This document shows positions 1 through 12,642 of a DNA stretch of 64,000 nt, one piece after another. This stretch comes from Lasiosphaeria ovina. Its lineage: Eukaryota > Ascomycota > Sordariomycetes > Sordariales > Lasiosphaeriaceae. Numbering within the stretch: position 1 is the stretch's first letter; each line of letters starts with the position of its first letter. The stretch is taken from positions 6,014,001 to 6,078,000 of the forward strand of contig JAULSN010000002.1 in assembly GCA_033439765.1 (NCBI GenBank), given 5' to 3'. Below the pieces are notes generated by a model. That model worked only from the letters and a program-made list of their open reading frames with translations, made no database searches and was not told the DNA's origin. A program made the position numbers and the translations under genes.

Positions 1-1993
1 AATTCACTGATGCGGGATTCTCCAATAAAGTTGGCTGTCGAGCTTTAAGAGGGGCGTGTTCTAGGTCGTAGTTTGTTGGCGTAGCGCGTTTCTCCCCTGC
101 ATACTGCCTGCGGCAGAGCGACGAGGTACGTACCCAAGTTCTCGCACTAGACCGCATTTGGTTACCCAGTTGAAATGAGCCAGCAGGTACATTAAAGTGG
201 GGCACAGTGAACAATATAAACACAACTTGACGTTCTCAGTAACGACTCCATGATCTGCAACTAGGTAAGGTACGAGCTATATTTTGCCCCGCATGCATCA
301 GGTTCATTCAGTAATGAATAATAGCAATCTAGATATCTACTAGGCAAAGGTATGAGATGGTAACATATCTAGCACAGAGCAGCTGCCATGTAAGAAACTC
401 ACCTGGCTAGCCAGTAGCAATATGCAATCGTTACTTCCTCATAAGTCAAAAAGATGAAAATAAGGCAAAAAACATACAACACTAGGGATTCGCCGGTCGT
501 CACCGGACCCAACTACTGATCTGGCAGTTGTTGGCTTATCAAGGGGAGAGCTGACGGGATCCTGAGTTCTCCAACACCTATGGTCGTATGTGTCAATGTT
601 GGATGAAGATAGAGCATGAATAGCGAAGGCCGCATGGAGTAATCCCAGCCCGGGGAGACATGGACAGGTCACTTTCCCTTTTGTTGAGCCGTCGGGATTT
701 GGATGTTAAGTAGGTATACATCACGAAGCACCTCAGGTGATTGTTCTGTCGAGAGCCGAGTGAGTGATAGGAAACGGAAGGCAAGTGCCGTAGTCGTCCC
801 TCTTTCCTTCCCAGTCTTCCAGGGCTCGTATACCGAATTTAGGCAAGAACTACTGGTTCAAGGCTTTCCTGCCTCCCCTTCCAGTTTCCGGGCTTCTCTT
901 GGGCTATACCGTACTGATTTGCCTTCGAGTTCTTCTTCGAACTTTGGGCTTGTCAAACCCACCGGTATCTTGTCATTTTTAGAGGTGCGTACTGCCTGTC
1001 TCGCATCCAAGCAGAATCTCACAGACTCTGTCACGTATAATACCATCTCCGGGTTCTGTTTCTCTTTTTCACTGTCGGAATTCTCTCTGGGCGTCTTCTT
1101 TTCCGCCAGTCCAGGAGGAGACACCACCTGCAGTCATGTTGGGCAGTTATTCAAGCATGGCCGCTACCATTGGCAACCAAGGTATGTTTCGGGGAAAGAA
1201 AGAAGATGGCTCGGAGCAGCACTGTCACCCTACCGAACCGAGCAAGGACAGATGGAGATGGTTTCATTCGACCGGAAGACGTTCATGCCCTTCCCTGAAC
1301 TCGGCTTCGGCATCGCCTCAATCGCACAATGGGAGCACAATGTTCAGGACCCCGGGTTTCATTCGTTCCCTGCGCGGGAGACCTACCATTCGGCAGGCTA
1401 TGACCCCTGAGTGGACTGACGAGCCATTGGTCCCTGGCCCCATCAACGAGATAAAGCACGTCCCTCCCGTGTTGGATATGCCATCTGTTTGCGCCCTCGA
1501 TGCGGATCGACAAAGCACCTTCCGACTCTGTTTTCAGGACCCCGTCCAGGGTATGTCCTAGACCACAGCTACAGTCTCTGCTTTTATAACACAATATGGC
1601 GTGCTCCAGTGTTAACTTGAAGCATAACTAGCAAAAGTCGACGAGGACCTCTCCCTTCGGGGTCTCTACAGCTCTTCCAGTAAGAGCTCTCCACCTCAAT
1701 TATACAAAATCCCAGTACCCCCTATATATCAGAGCTCCCACTGCCGTGATCCAGCCAGGCACATAAAGAACAACACGGCCGAAGCGGCTGACTCTAGGTT
1801 AGGCGTGTCTCGGAAGGACAAGCTGTCACATATGTCCATTTCTTCTCTCGCTTCTTTCCCGTCGGCAAATATGTCGATGAATATTCCAACCAGGATACCA
1901 GCAAGGTCAGTCAGCATGCATTTCTTTCTCATACGGTGCTCGTTTGTGAGTTTAAGTAGGTGTCTCCGGTTGGAATACACAACTTACTAGCAA
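1..1993. other. Left-edge region without a confident gene
   Basis: I see no family that I recognise here. An open frame on the plus strand (about 703-1410) and an ATG at 1136 followed by a good donor (CCAAG then GTATGT, about 1182) could be 5' exons of the gene that follows, but I could not link them in phase. The phrase TTTCAGGACCCC (or TTCAGGACCCC) occurs twice, near 1343 and 1533, each time looking like an acceptor. The left part (1-700) is AT-richer and contains only short frames. Confidence 0.4.
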
Positions 1994-2920
1994 GGTGATA
2001 GTAGGGAACCACGCCCAGTTTGCACCAGCCCCGAGTCTTCACAACAATCCCCACCGGACAGATCTCCAGATTGTGTCAACCCCGTCAAGTCCGAGAAAAA
2101 GAGTTTCTCGAGCGCGCAAGAGAAGGCCCCGGACAACGGGGCAACCGATAGACCAACAGACTTGTGCTGGACCCCTCACGTTGACTCTCAGTGTTGTGCA
2201 GACCACCAATCTCTCATTGGGAACAAGTCTAGCGCGGTTCGCGCCCAAGATGGTGTGTCTGGAATTGCCCATGGTTTTCCTGCGCAGCTTCAAGGAAAAG
2301 TGTGCTGTCAGCAGGCCGTCTCGACTGTTCTTAGATATTTTGAACTGGTGCTGCAAACAAATCGAAAACTAGACGAAATTGACCGCACCACGATACACCT
2401 ACGCGACGAGCAATACGGAAAGACCAAATCTAACATACAGATCTTGACTGAGCTGTGCAGAAAGGCTTCTTCTGCATACTTAGCCGACGAGAACTGGATC
2501 GCATATGACACAGATAACAATCAAGAGATCAGATATTCCGACGACACCGCGGCCTTCGATAATATGTCGAGTGCTTCAACATGCAATATCGACCCGGATT
2601 CTCCGGGCTTGGAGCCTCTGAGCAGGCAATTAGCCTACGACGGGGATTTTTTTGTAAGGATTATAGCAGCATGGCATGGGACGAAAGACATGTTAACATT
2701 GCCATAGACAGACACTCCAAACACCACACCTCGATGTAGCTGCGACGACGAACCGAAGGATGCGACTTGCTCGGCCCACACGACCGAGCTTCTTGGTGGA
2801 AATACTTCACCGGACGAGGCGGACTCCATGGAGGTACGCGTATCGTCAAGCCCGGCCAGGAGATCCCTAAGAGATGAGCTGCTGGAGGCGGGCGAGACTG
2901 TTGATATCGATATGTCGTGA
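1991..2920 (+). CDS. Unassigned two-exon protein, 3' portion (5' end unresolved)
   Basis: I do not recognise the family. An open frame runs from just after the in-frame stop at 1988-1990 to a donor at 2654 (TTT TTT then GTAAGG). A 54-nt intron (2654-2707, acceptor CCATAG) joins it in phase to a second exon, 2708-2920, that ends in TGA. The encoded product is polar and Ser/Pro-rich at first, then has a helical stretch with YFELVLQTNRKLDEIDR and ILTELCRKASSAYLADENW, then an acidic tail ending ETVDIDMS. There is no ATG near the start of the open frame, so upstream exons must exist or the gene is truncated. The layout (basic Ser/Pro region, then a helical C-terminal half) would fit the C-terminal part of a fungal Zn2Cys6 regulator, but I see no zinc cluster upstream, so this is only a guess. 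The stop overlaps a GTGAGT donor-like word, so a further 3' exon is possible. Confidence 0.42.
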
Positions 2921-3275
2921 GTATATGATGGGGTTGCCCTGGGAATTCATCTCAGCTTGAGGTGAATCATGACGGGTAGTAATTATCACAGCGTAAAGAG
3001 CCAGAGAAGAGATAAGCCACGATCATTCCAAGGGAAACAGACTCGGCCGGGGCCTGGAGATGTTGGCAAGGGCTTTGTTGCACAGCGGTAATAAGTCTGA
3101 ATCCATATCAGCCGGCAAGGCGCTGGCTGATAAGACTCAGATCAAAGAACGCTAGAGATATCAAGTAGTAGTACCAATACAGTATTTGGCTTTAATGACC
3201 AATAGCTAGGTAACTCCAGAGACGGAGGGGGCGCTAGACAATTATATCTACACACGTACTATACACAGGTCTAGT
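2921..3275. other. Convergent intergenic spacer
   Basis: This lies between the 3' ends of the unassigned gene at 2.0-2.9 kb and the PPR gene. No coding signal is seen; it presumably holds both 3' UTRs. Confidence 0.5.
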
Positions 3276-5390
3276 TTATTGTACACCACCGACGGCCTCA
3301 AAACGATCCTGCTCGTCGCCTTCTTCTGTCTGACGAAAATCTTCCTGATCTTGACCATCGCCTTCCTTTTTAGGGTTACGATGCTCTCGCTGATTCGGGT
3401 CCATGGTGTAGTACTTCGCATTGAAGCGCTGCACCTGGCCGGCCAAGATGGTGCGTCTCATCTTGAGTTTCTTGATCAGTCTCTGGTCGCGTGTCAACTC
3501 GTTCTGAATAACCGCGTCGATGGCGGCAATCATGCGTTTGCCCACGGAGATCATCTCCTGGTAGTCGCCCGAGTTCTTCTCGCGCTGCTCCTCGGGCGAG
3601 TCCGTCTGGCGCAGCGGGTACGAGGACGTGGCCGTCAGAATCCGGTACGGCTCCCACATGAGCTCGGTGGCCATGACGATCTGCCTGCCGACGGCGAGCT
3701 TGCCGGCGTCGGGCTCGGCCGCCTTCTTGTTGTCCAGGTCGTACAGGTGGCGCGTGTTGGCGCGGGCGGCCTGCAGGAACAGGCGCATGGTGAGGGCGTC
3801 GGGCTCGCGCACTTTCTTCACCATGGCGTCGAGGATGCGGCAGGCGTTGTCGAACGAGTTGGGGTTCAGGTTGTCGTGGATGCACGTGCCCATGGCGGCC
3901 CGCATCACCGCCTGCATCATCTCGTTGGCGGGCATGTTGCTCACCAGCTCCGCCGCCTTGGTGCTGCCCTTGCCCAGCTGCAGCACCCGGAGGTACCGCG
4001 TGTAGTTGTCGCGGTCGGGCTCGACGCCGTACTCGGTCGTCAACAGGTCCCAGTACCGCGGCGCCAGCGACGTCCTGCGCGTGGACCGCAGGGATATGAG
4101 AATCAAGGATAGCGTGTTCTTGCCGGGAGTGGCGTATGCCGAAAACTTCCGTCTTGCAGGGGCAGTGGTAATCCGGGCAGCTGCGACAACCTGCCCGCCC
4201 TTGGCGGTCGACGCCTTCGAAAGCGCCTTGTCGGGGATCGCACCGGGTGTCTTAGCGAAGTTGGGGATGTTCATGGTCTGCTCGATTAGGTCAAGGACGC
4301 TGTCGTTGTCGGGCCTGTTGCCGAGAACAAGGATTCGTCCCATGGCGCACACGAGCTCCTCGTCGAGAATGAGCTGGCCCTTACGCCAGCTTCTGATAGC
4401 CGCCTCCCAGAGAATCCTGGCCCTCTCGAGCACGATTTTGGTAGTGGCCTCCAGAAGAGTCCTATCCTGGTCACGCGCCCGCCAGGACATGGCCGGCTGC
4501 TTCCTGAGAGCGTTGAGCATGATGGTATATGATTGGTTGTCGGGAGCGCGTATCCCAGATTCGGTGGCAGTCGCCGCAATGCTATACATGGCATCGATGT
4601 CGAAGGCACGAGCGCAGACCTCGAGGACGGCATTGAGGTGGGTTGTGTTGGGCTGGAGGGTGTCCGTCTTGAGCATTGTGTGGTAGATCCGAAGTGCCTC
4701 TGATACAGCCAGCTTGGCGTGCGGCGAGTCGGCGCAGCCACGGAAGATGATGGTGTACGTCTTAGCATCGGGCCTCTGGCCGCGTTTCTTCATCTATACG
4801 AGACGAAAGGGTTAGTATCGACGTGGATGTGTTTTTGGTGTTCGCCTGTGCGTATAACCCACCTCGTTGAAGAGTTTAATGGCCTTGTGTAGCCGGTGGT
4901 TTTTCATCTGATAGTCGATCAAATGGTTCCAGCTGACTTGCACCTTGGTATCCCGACTCGTTTTTTGCGCCATCAACAAAGCCTCATCATAGCGGTTATC
5001 TGCAAGCGCCGTTTTGACATGGTCGCCGATCAACAAGGGGTCCTTGAGATACTGCAGGTGCTTCTTGACAACCCACTCAAGCTTCCTCGTCGCAGCGGTA
5101 CTTGTAGGTGCAGACTCGATCGACTCCCCTTGCTCATCCGTATGATACACGTATTCATCAGAAGTGGGAGATGCGGGAGGACGTGGCACGGGACGGGTCC
5201 ACGTCTTCTTCTGGCCGACTGCAGCCGGCGTTGAGGCGGGGGCAGAGGCGAGACGACTCTTGGGGGTCCGGAGTGCGTGTACCAGTCGCCTTTGAGTCGG
5301 CGCAATATTCGAGAATGAACTCGGGCCCCTCCTCAGGCAATCTCGACAGACATACATGGCTGTGGCTGTCAGTTGTTGGGTTGTGGCCAT
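3276..5390 (-). CDS. Pentatricopeptide repeat (PPR) protein, probably mitochondrial
   Basis: Two exons, 5390-4863 and 4793-3276, are separated by a 69-nt intron (4794-4862, donor GTGGGT, branch TACTAAC, acceptor TATAG) and give 681 aa. The join restores a canonical PPR helix pair: KLFNEMKKRGQRPDAKTYTI across the junction (about residues 170-190). Further PPR-like helices follow (for example LQPNTTHLNAVLEVCARA and DNQSYTIMLNALRKQP). The N-terminus has Arg, Ser and Ala and few acids, with CRDCLRRGPSS near residue 15, as expected of a matrix-targeting presequence. PPR proteins bind organellar RNA; fungal members act in mitochondrial mRNA stability, splicing or translation. The C-terminal 60 residues are charged (Lys/Glu/Asp/Gln). 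I cannot say which mitochondrial RNA it serves. It is transcribed divergently from the DNA polymerase alpha gene. Confidence 0.85.
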
Positions 5391-6127
5391 TGCCAGCGGT
5401 GGCGTGGGCGTCGTTGTCGTCGACGTTTCGTCGTATTGCAGTGTCCCCGTTTCACGACCCTTTATCTTGATGGCTCCTAAGGGTGTTCCTGACCAAAAAC
5501 TGTAGCCTTTGCTGTGCTATCTGGCGCATTGCCTGTTCTACCAGGGGGCGGTAGAGTGAGGAGGGTACTGGTGCGTGGGAGAAACCAGTGCGGCAGAGAG
5601 CGGAACAAGTGATGTTTCCCACGATGTCTTCTTGCGCTATCGTCAAATTATTTCGACGGTTCCCTACCTCAAGCCATGCCTGCCGGGGTTAACTTTTTTA
5701 GCGTAGCGACAGGGGTTGTAACGAGACGGCGTTAGTGGAGGATGGTGCCCCACAATGCTGAGTGGCTGCATGTGGTGCACTGATGCTGCAGTGCTGCCAT
5801 TTGCAGGGGTGCGCGTTGCTCGACGCGAAAAACACGAAACAGCGCGTCTGGTGTTCAATTGCCTGGCCCACCGTAGCTCGCTTCCCATTATAAGCGGACT
5901 TTGGGGGGAGGAGGGGGCATTTTCACACCATCAATCCATAGGAGGATCGTAACCTCATGAAAACAGCAGCCCACCACGGCTTTTCCTACTCCTCCTCGAC
6001 GCCTTCTTCAAAATACTGTGCTTGTTGCTGCTAGCATGCCCATGCCCACACCCATGCCCATGCCGCTTTCCTCCTAAGTACGCAACTGGAATTGCACCCG
6101 CAACCGCATCGCATCACACACAAAGCC
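5391..6127. promoter_or_regulatory. Divergent promoter between the PPR gene and POL1
   Basis: These 737 bp separate two divergent start codons. At 5823-5839 lie ACGCGAAA and CACGAAA, adjacent matches to the MCB/SCB-type elements bound by fungal MBF/SBF G1/S regulators, followed by AGCGCGTC. They are about 290 bp upstream of the polymerase alpha ATG. The region just 5' of the POL1 start is C/A-rich (CCCATGCCCACACCC). No coding frame looks real. Confidence 0.5.
5823..5839. promoter_or_regulatory. Candidate MBF/SBF sites upstream of POL1
   Basis: ACGCGAAA (5823-5830) and CACGAAA (5833-5839) match the yeast MCB-like and SCB (CNCGAAA) consensus. POL1 is a classical MBF target in yeasts, so the placement makes sense. 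The match is by eye only. Confidence 0.4.
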
Positions 6128-9100
6128 ATGTCCAAGGCGGCGGGCAAGCGCGACAAGTTCGCCAAGCTCCGCGAGCTGCGGAAGTTGGGCAAGACGGCCT
6201 TCGATGGCTACGAAGTCGCCAAGGTCGACGAGTTGTATGAGGAAGTCGACGAGAACCAGTACAAGACCATCGTTCGCAATCGCCTCAACGAGGACGACTT
6301 TGTCGTCGACGACAATGGCGAGGGCTATGCCGACGACGGCCGCGAGGAGTGGGATCGCGTCCCTCAATACGAGACGGAGAGCGACGACGACGGCGACTTG
6401 ACGGGGGCCCGCAAGAAGAGCAAGGGGCGCACCAGTAAGTCTTGTCCTGCTTCTCTCTACCTGCTCCGGCACGCCGCACCCCGAAGCTGACACGCTGCCC
6501 TCCCCGTCCAGCCAAGAAACAGCGTGAAGAAGAGCTGGCCAAACAAAACGCCAATGACAGGAACATTTCAGAGTACTTCACCAAGGGCCCTGCCAAGACG
6601 CAGCCGAAAGCAAAGGTTTGTCGCTGAAAAATGGTCTTCGCTTGAGACTAGGGTTGCTAACTCGCTGTTTGTCCACACAGGTAATCAAGACAGAAGATGA
6701 CGACAAGTTCCTCGCCGATCTGCTCGGCGAGGTCGACGCCAACATTCCCGCCCCGACGCGTCGGCCAGCCAAGAAGAGAGACAGGTCGGCCGAGCGCAGA
6801 AAGGCGCGGACCCTCTCCCCGGTGCGCGAGACGCGCCAGCCAGCCGCCAAGAAGGCCAAAGTGGTCGACGACAGACTGCCCTCGCCCGCCGCAGACGACG
6901 CATACATGGCGGGAGACAACGACTTCGTCCCTCACATTGACGACGAGCCTTTGCCCGCTGCCGACGCCATCATGAGCGATCCTCTTCCTTCGTCGCCCTC
7001 GGCCAAGATTGTCCAACGCCGAACGCAGCTCAAGGCTGACGCTGACGAAGATGACGAGGACGACATGATGGAGGTTGCCCATGCCGGCGCTGTGACGGTC
7101 AACAGTGTCAATATCTCAGCCGCCCGCCAGTTCAAGAAGATTATCAAGCCGGATCCGTACCCGTCGCCGGCCAGCTCGTCGCCGGCCAAGGCCGTAGATG
7201 CCGCCGTTGATGCCTCTTCGTGGAACGACATCAGCCAGAAGCTCAACGTCATGTCCAGTTTGCAGAGCGAAATCAGGAGCGTCGGCAAGATCGACTACAA
7301 GGACGCCATTGAGCCCGATGGCAGCCTGAACATGTTCTGGACCGACTACACCGAGGTCAATGGCAGCTTGTGTCTGTTCGGCAAGGTCCTCAACAAGAAG
7401 ACGAAGAGCTACGTCAGCTGTTTCGTCAAGGTTGACAATATCCTACGGAAGCTGTACTTCTTGCCGCGTAAGCATCGCATAGAGTACGGCGAGGAGTCAA
7501 CGGAGCAGGTCGAGATGATGGACGTCTACAACGAAATCGACACCATGATGACCAAGATGAACGTGGGCATGTACAAGATCAAGAGCTGCAATCGGAAATA
7601 CGCATTCGAGCTTCCGGGCATTGAAAAAGAGAGCCTCTACATGAAGCTCTGCTACCCATACACCAAGCCCCAGATCGACATGAACAAGACGGGCGAGACC
7701 TTCTCGCACGTCTTCGGAACCAACACGGCCCTGTTTGAGCAGTTTGTGCTCTGGAAGAACATCATGGGTCCGTGCTGGCTGAAGATCCAGGACGCCGATT
7801 TTGGCTCCCTCAAGAATGCCTCGCATTGCCGGCTGGAAGTCCTTGTCGAGCATCCCAATATGGTTTCGACGCTGAGCGAGGCCGACAATCTGGACGCGCC
7901 TCCTCTGACGCTCATGAGCATTGCCATGCGCACCGTGTTCAATGCCAAAGACAACAGGCAGGAGATACTTGCCATCAGCGCCAGAATATACGAAGACGTG
8001 TCTCTGGTCGACACCACGCCTGCCGAGAAGCTGCCCTGCCGCACCTTCACTCTCGTCCGGCCGCACGGCAGCGCGTTTCCTCTCGGCTTCGAAAAGATGG
8101 CCAAGGAGAGAAAGCAGGGTCTTATCAAGCTCATGAGACAGGAGTCGGAGATGCTGTCTTTCTTCCTTGCCCAGCTTGACGTTGTCGACCCCGACGTCAT
8201 TGTCGGGCACCAGCTCGAGGGCGTCGACTACAGCATCCTGCTGAACCGCCTCCACGAGAAGAAAACGAACCAGTGGTCTCGGCTCGGCAGGCTGAGGCGA
8301 TCGCAGTGGCCGTCGTCCATCGGCAAGATAGGCAACAATGTATTTGCTGAGCGTCAGGTTATGGCTGGCCGGCTTCTTTGTGATTTGGCAAACGATGCCG
8401 GCAAGTCAATCATGTTCAAGTGCACGTCGTGGAACTTGACTGAAATGTGCAATCTCTATCTTGCGGGCGAGCACAGCCGGAGGGAGGTGGACAACGAAGT
8501 TGCCCTCAAGACTTGGGTGACGACAAAAGACGGCCTGATGGCCTACGTGACGCACGTCGAGACTGACACGTTTTTTATCGCCGCTCTGGCCATGAGGGTT
8601 CAGATTCTCCCACTCACCAAGGTTCTCACCAACCTCGCTGGCAACTCGTGGGCGAGAACCCTCACAGGAACCCGCGCCGAGCGTAACGAATACATTCTGC
8701 TCCACGAGTTCTACAAGAACAAGTACATTTGCCCAGACAAGCAAGTCTTCAGGGGCCGAGCTCGTGTTGAAGACGAGAACCAGGATGGCGGAGAGGGCGG
8801 GGATGCGAAAAAGAAGGAGAAGTACAAGGGCGGCCTGGTCTTTGAGCCCGAGAAGGGCCTTTACGACAAGTTTGTCCTCGTGATGGACTTCAACTCGCTC
8901 TACCCCTCCATCATCCAGGAGTTCAACATTTGCTTTACCACAGTCGATCGATCATCATTGGTAAGTTGTTGAGCATCCATGTTTCCGCGTCCATCGCTAA
9001 CCCACCCGCAGTCAGACGATGGGGATGAGGTGCCCGAGGTTCCCGCCCAACAGGCCCAAGGTGTACTTCCCAAGCTTATCGCAACGCTGGTTAGTCGCCG

Positions 9101-10757
9101 AAAGCAAGTCAAGAGTCTGATGAAGGACAAAAACGCCACCCCAGAGCAGCTCGCAACATGGGACATCAAGCAGCTAGCCCTGAAGCTGACGGCCAACTCC
9201 ATGTACGGCTGTCTCGGATACACAAAGTCGAGGTTCTACGCCAGGCCCCTTGCTGTGCTCACGACCTACAAGGGCCGTGAGATTCTAAGAAGTACCAAGG
9301 AGTTGGCAGAGAGCAAATCGCTGCAGGTCATCTACGGCGACACCGACTCTGTAATGATTAACGCCAATGTAGACAATGTCGCCGACGCGCTTCGGGTTGG
9401 CCACGAGTTCAAGAAGGCCGTCAACGAGCGCTACAGGCTTCTCGAGATTGACATTGACAACATCTTCCGCCGGATTCTCCTCCAGGCTAAAAAGAAGTAT
9501 GCCGCCATCAACCTGGTGGAGTCGGACGGCAAGTATATCGGGAAGATGGAGGTGAAGGGTCTCGACATGAAGCGCCGCGAGTACTGCGGCCTGTCCAAGG
9601 AGATATCCAAAAACATCCTCGAGGACATCCTATCTGGCGACGATACCGAGGTGTCCATCCAGCGTATCCACGAGTACCTGCGCACGGTAGCCGTCAAAAT
9701 GCGCGAGAACGCGGTTCCGCTGCACAAGTACATCATCTCTACGCAGCTTGGAAAGGCGCCCAAGGATTATCCCAACTCAGACAGCATGCCGCAGGTCCAG
9801 GTGGCCCTGCGCGACCTAGCACGAGGTAAGACCGTCCGAAAAGGCGACGTTATCCGGTACGTCATCACGGGCGACAGCAAGAACACGTCCGAGGCAGTGG
9901 CCAAGCGTGCCTACACGCCCCAGGACGTGATGAAGGCCGATTCAGGCCTCGCCCCAGACGTCGAGTGGTACATTGCCAAGCAAATCTTCCCGCCCGTCGA
10001 GCGTCTTTGCGCCAACATTGTCGGTACCTCCACTGCCCAGCTTGCCGAGAACTTGGGACTCGACATTCGGCGCTACGTGAACAACAGCAACAATGGCAAT
10101 TTGGGCGGCGGCAACGATGTTGAGATCCACCCCCTTGAGTCGCAGATACCCGACAACGTCCGCTTCAGCGACTGCGTGCGACTGTCCCTCCGCTGCCGTG
10201 CCTGCAAGGCGAGCGCGCCATTCGAGGGCCTTCTTAGCTCTCCCGACCGCATAGCGCCCGGCGGAGTGGTCTGCCCGTCGTGCGGCGTCACGCAGTCCAC
10301 GCTCTCGGTGGTCGCCCAGGTCGAGGCCGCCATCCGCGCCCAGACGGCCCGCTACTACGAGGGCTGGCTGATGTGCGACGACCCAAGCTGCGGAAACCGC
10401 ACACGCCAGATGAGCGTGTACGGCAACCGCTGCATAGGCCCCAAGGGCCTAGCCCGCGATTGCCTCGGACGCATGCGCTACGAGATGGGCGAGCGAGATA
10501 TGTACAACCAGCTTGTCTACTACTCCAGCTTGTGGGATGTCGACAAGGCCCGCACCAAGGCCAGCGCCGCTTCCGTTGCTGGCTCGGACGCGTCTGTGCC
10601 GGCGGAAAGCAGAGATAAGATCCTCGCGCTAGCGGAGCACAATCGCGTTCGCTTTGGTACCGTCAAGGGCGTCGTGGACAAATACCTAGACAAGTGCGGT
10701 CGGCAGTGGGTCGCTATGGATACCCTGTTCACGAAGCTCGGATTCTCTGCTGTTTGA
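6128..10757 (+). CDS. POL1: DNA polymerase alpha catalytic subunit
   Basis: This is the catalytic subunit of the primase-polymerase complex that extends RNA primers at origins and Okazaki fragments. Four exons (6128-6434, 6512-6615, 6681-8960, 9012-10757) give 1478 aa, close to the family norm; the introns are 77, 65 and 51 nt. Family B signatures are all present: motif A DFNSLYPSIIQEF (about residue 873), motif B KLTANSMYGCLGY (about 953), and motif C YGDTDSV (about 1005). The exonuclease-like domain contains VDPDVIVGHQLEGVDYSILL without a proofreading active site, as expected for pol alpha. The C-terminal part has two cysteine clusters, CRACKA...CPSCG (about 1291-1315) and CDDPSCGN...C (about 1352-1385), which in this family bind metal and the B subunit. 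The N-terminus is acidic and basic, with DKFAKLRELRKLGKTAFDGY. The ATG at 6128 was chosen because it precedes this conserved N-terminal block. Confidence 0.97.
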
Positions 10758-12642
10758 TCGTGATTTGGGAGGCGACCAAAGGAGGCGTGCGTGCGTGGTC
10801 CGTCGGGTTGAGAGGGATAACAGCTGAATCGTATGTCATGTTGGATCGAGTCGAGGGGCATTGGACAAGCATATATTTGCTGTCGGGGAACGGCGGTTAT
10901 GATTGCGTATTTTCGTTTATTGTTTTTGGCAAGACACGGCTTAGGCTAGGCGTTACGGCAGACGGTGTTTTTGTTTACGGACGAGCATGGCTGTATATGG
11001 CCTTGAGTGTAATTATTCCTTCGGTTTGATTCTAATGTCCACACCGCGTCTTGACTTTTGTCTACCTACTGGAAATAACAACCGCGAGTTGAACAAGCTT
11101 ATGCATGGCCAGAGCCTTCGTTGAAGGGGATGGTGTGTTATTGATGCCGCTGCTGCAAGTTTACTACTCGGCCGGCCATGTCGATCCTATACACATTCAC
11201 AAGAGCGATTAAAGGGCACCGAGTGAAGATATTCCCAGAAACGGCAAGATGTTATTATTCCCACATTCCCCAATCTAAAAGGTGTGATGTTACGCAATCG
11301 CAGACGGAAGCGAGCGCAGTAGCAAGTAATAACAACCTATCTGAAAGCCAAAGCGGCAAAAAAAGCCATTGCATGACATGAATGAAGCGAGGTGGTTGAG
11401 CATATAGTGTGTGTGTACCGGCCGTCAACGCCTGTCGCGTCCTCATACAACGCAAGCTGGCTGGCTGGCTGACTGGCTCAGCCCACAGCCGACCACAAAC
11501 CCTTGCAAATGTGTATGTATACGACCACATCCTTCTCGCTTCTTCGTTCGTCGTTCATCCTTTCGCCTCTCTATCGTTTCCCTCAACCGACATATCAGCC
11601 CGCGCACCCGGGTTGTGTGCCGACGACCCCTTATCTCAAGACTCTGGGCAAGTATGTACTGTACATACTTGATCGCCAAACCCTCTTCTCTCTTTCTCTG
11701 ACTCTCTCCCTCAGTCTAGGTCAGCCAACACGCCCCCCCCCCCTTCACTGTAGAGATATCCCAACAACGGCGAGATGAGCAAACAAGAGCACACGAAAGA
11801 GCAAGGCAAGCAGCAAAAAAGGAGCAAGTAGGAAACAGAGTGACTGGTACAGAAAATACAACAAAAAACACTGTCAAAATGGTTTCTCACTCAGCTGTCT
11901 GTCCACACTCTCTCTGCATTCCCTGCATTCGAGAACAGACTCTCCCACGCCACCAGGCAGACACGAGCTTCCGGTGTGAGGAGAAAATAACAGAGAGATA
12001 AAACCCCGAAACACAGAGATGCACATCCGTAATTATCTGCCGCCGCGTGGAGCTAAATGAAATAAAACCATCCTTCTTCCGGAACTCTCGTCATGTTGCC
12101 TGCCCATGTCGCGATCATGACAAATTTCTCTAATATATCACTGCGCTCGGCCGCGCTTCGTGTCTTCCCAAATCATTTCCCCGCTCATTCTCTCTCCCCT
12201 CGGGCAAGACAGACACAAACCGTCAGAGTAGGGGTGGCAGAACCAACACGAAAAAGATGAGAAAAAACACCAAAGCAGGAGCAATGCACAAAGGGCTCTG
12301 AAGGATAGGAAAGCACCGAATGTATTAGAAAGAGATAAGCAGGGACCTCCTTCCCTAGTGCCTTCTGCAAAGAGCAAAAATGCATAGAGACTTTTTAAAA
12401 CATATAATCAACACAAGGGTGGAAGTGAAAGGTAAGCGCATCCCAACTCCGCGAAAGAAACTAAGAAATGGGTGGTTGCGCAAAACGTCTATCCGAATGG
12501 GGGGAGGTATCATGAATGAAGGGGCGCAACTTTTAGAAAAACAGTTTTGTAAAACCCCGCCGCAAATGCAAATAGCAAACCCGCCCGGTCTATGCACAAG
12601 TTATGGAGGCAAGACACCGTGATCTAATGGAAAAAAGACCCT
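10758..12642. other. Convergent intergenic region POL1 / eIF4G
   Basis: 1.9 kb lies between two convergent 3' ends. It contains short low-complexity stretches (CT-rich 11680-11720, a C run near 11735-11745, A-rich 11790-11880) and no frame with a recognisable product. I see no RNA gene. Confidence 0.55.

Noticed and set aside
7497..8255. 252-codon minus-strand frame
   Set aside because: It is antisense to the exonuclease-like domain of polymerase alpha, a shadow of GC-rich codons.
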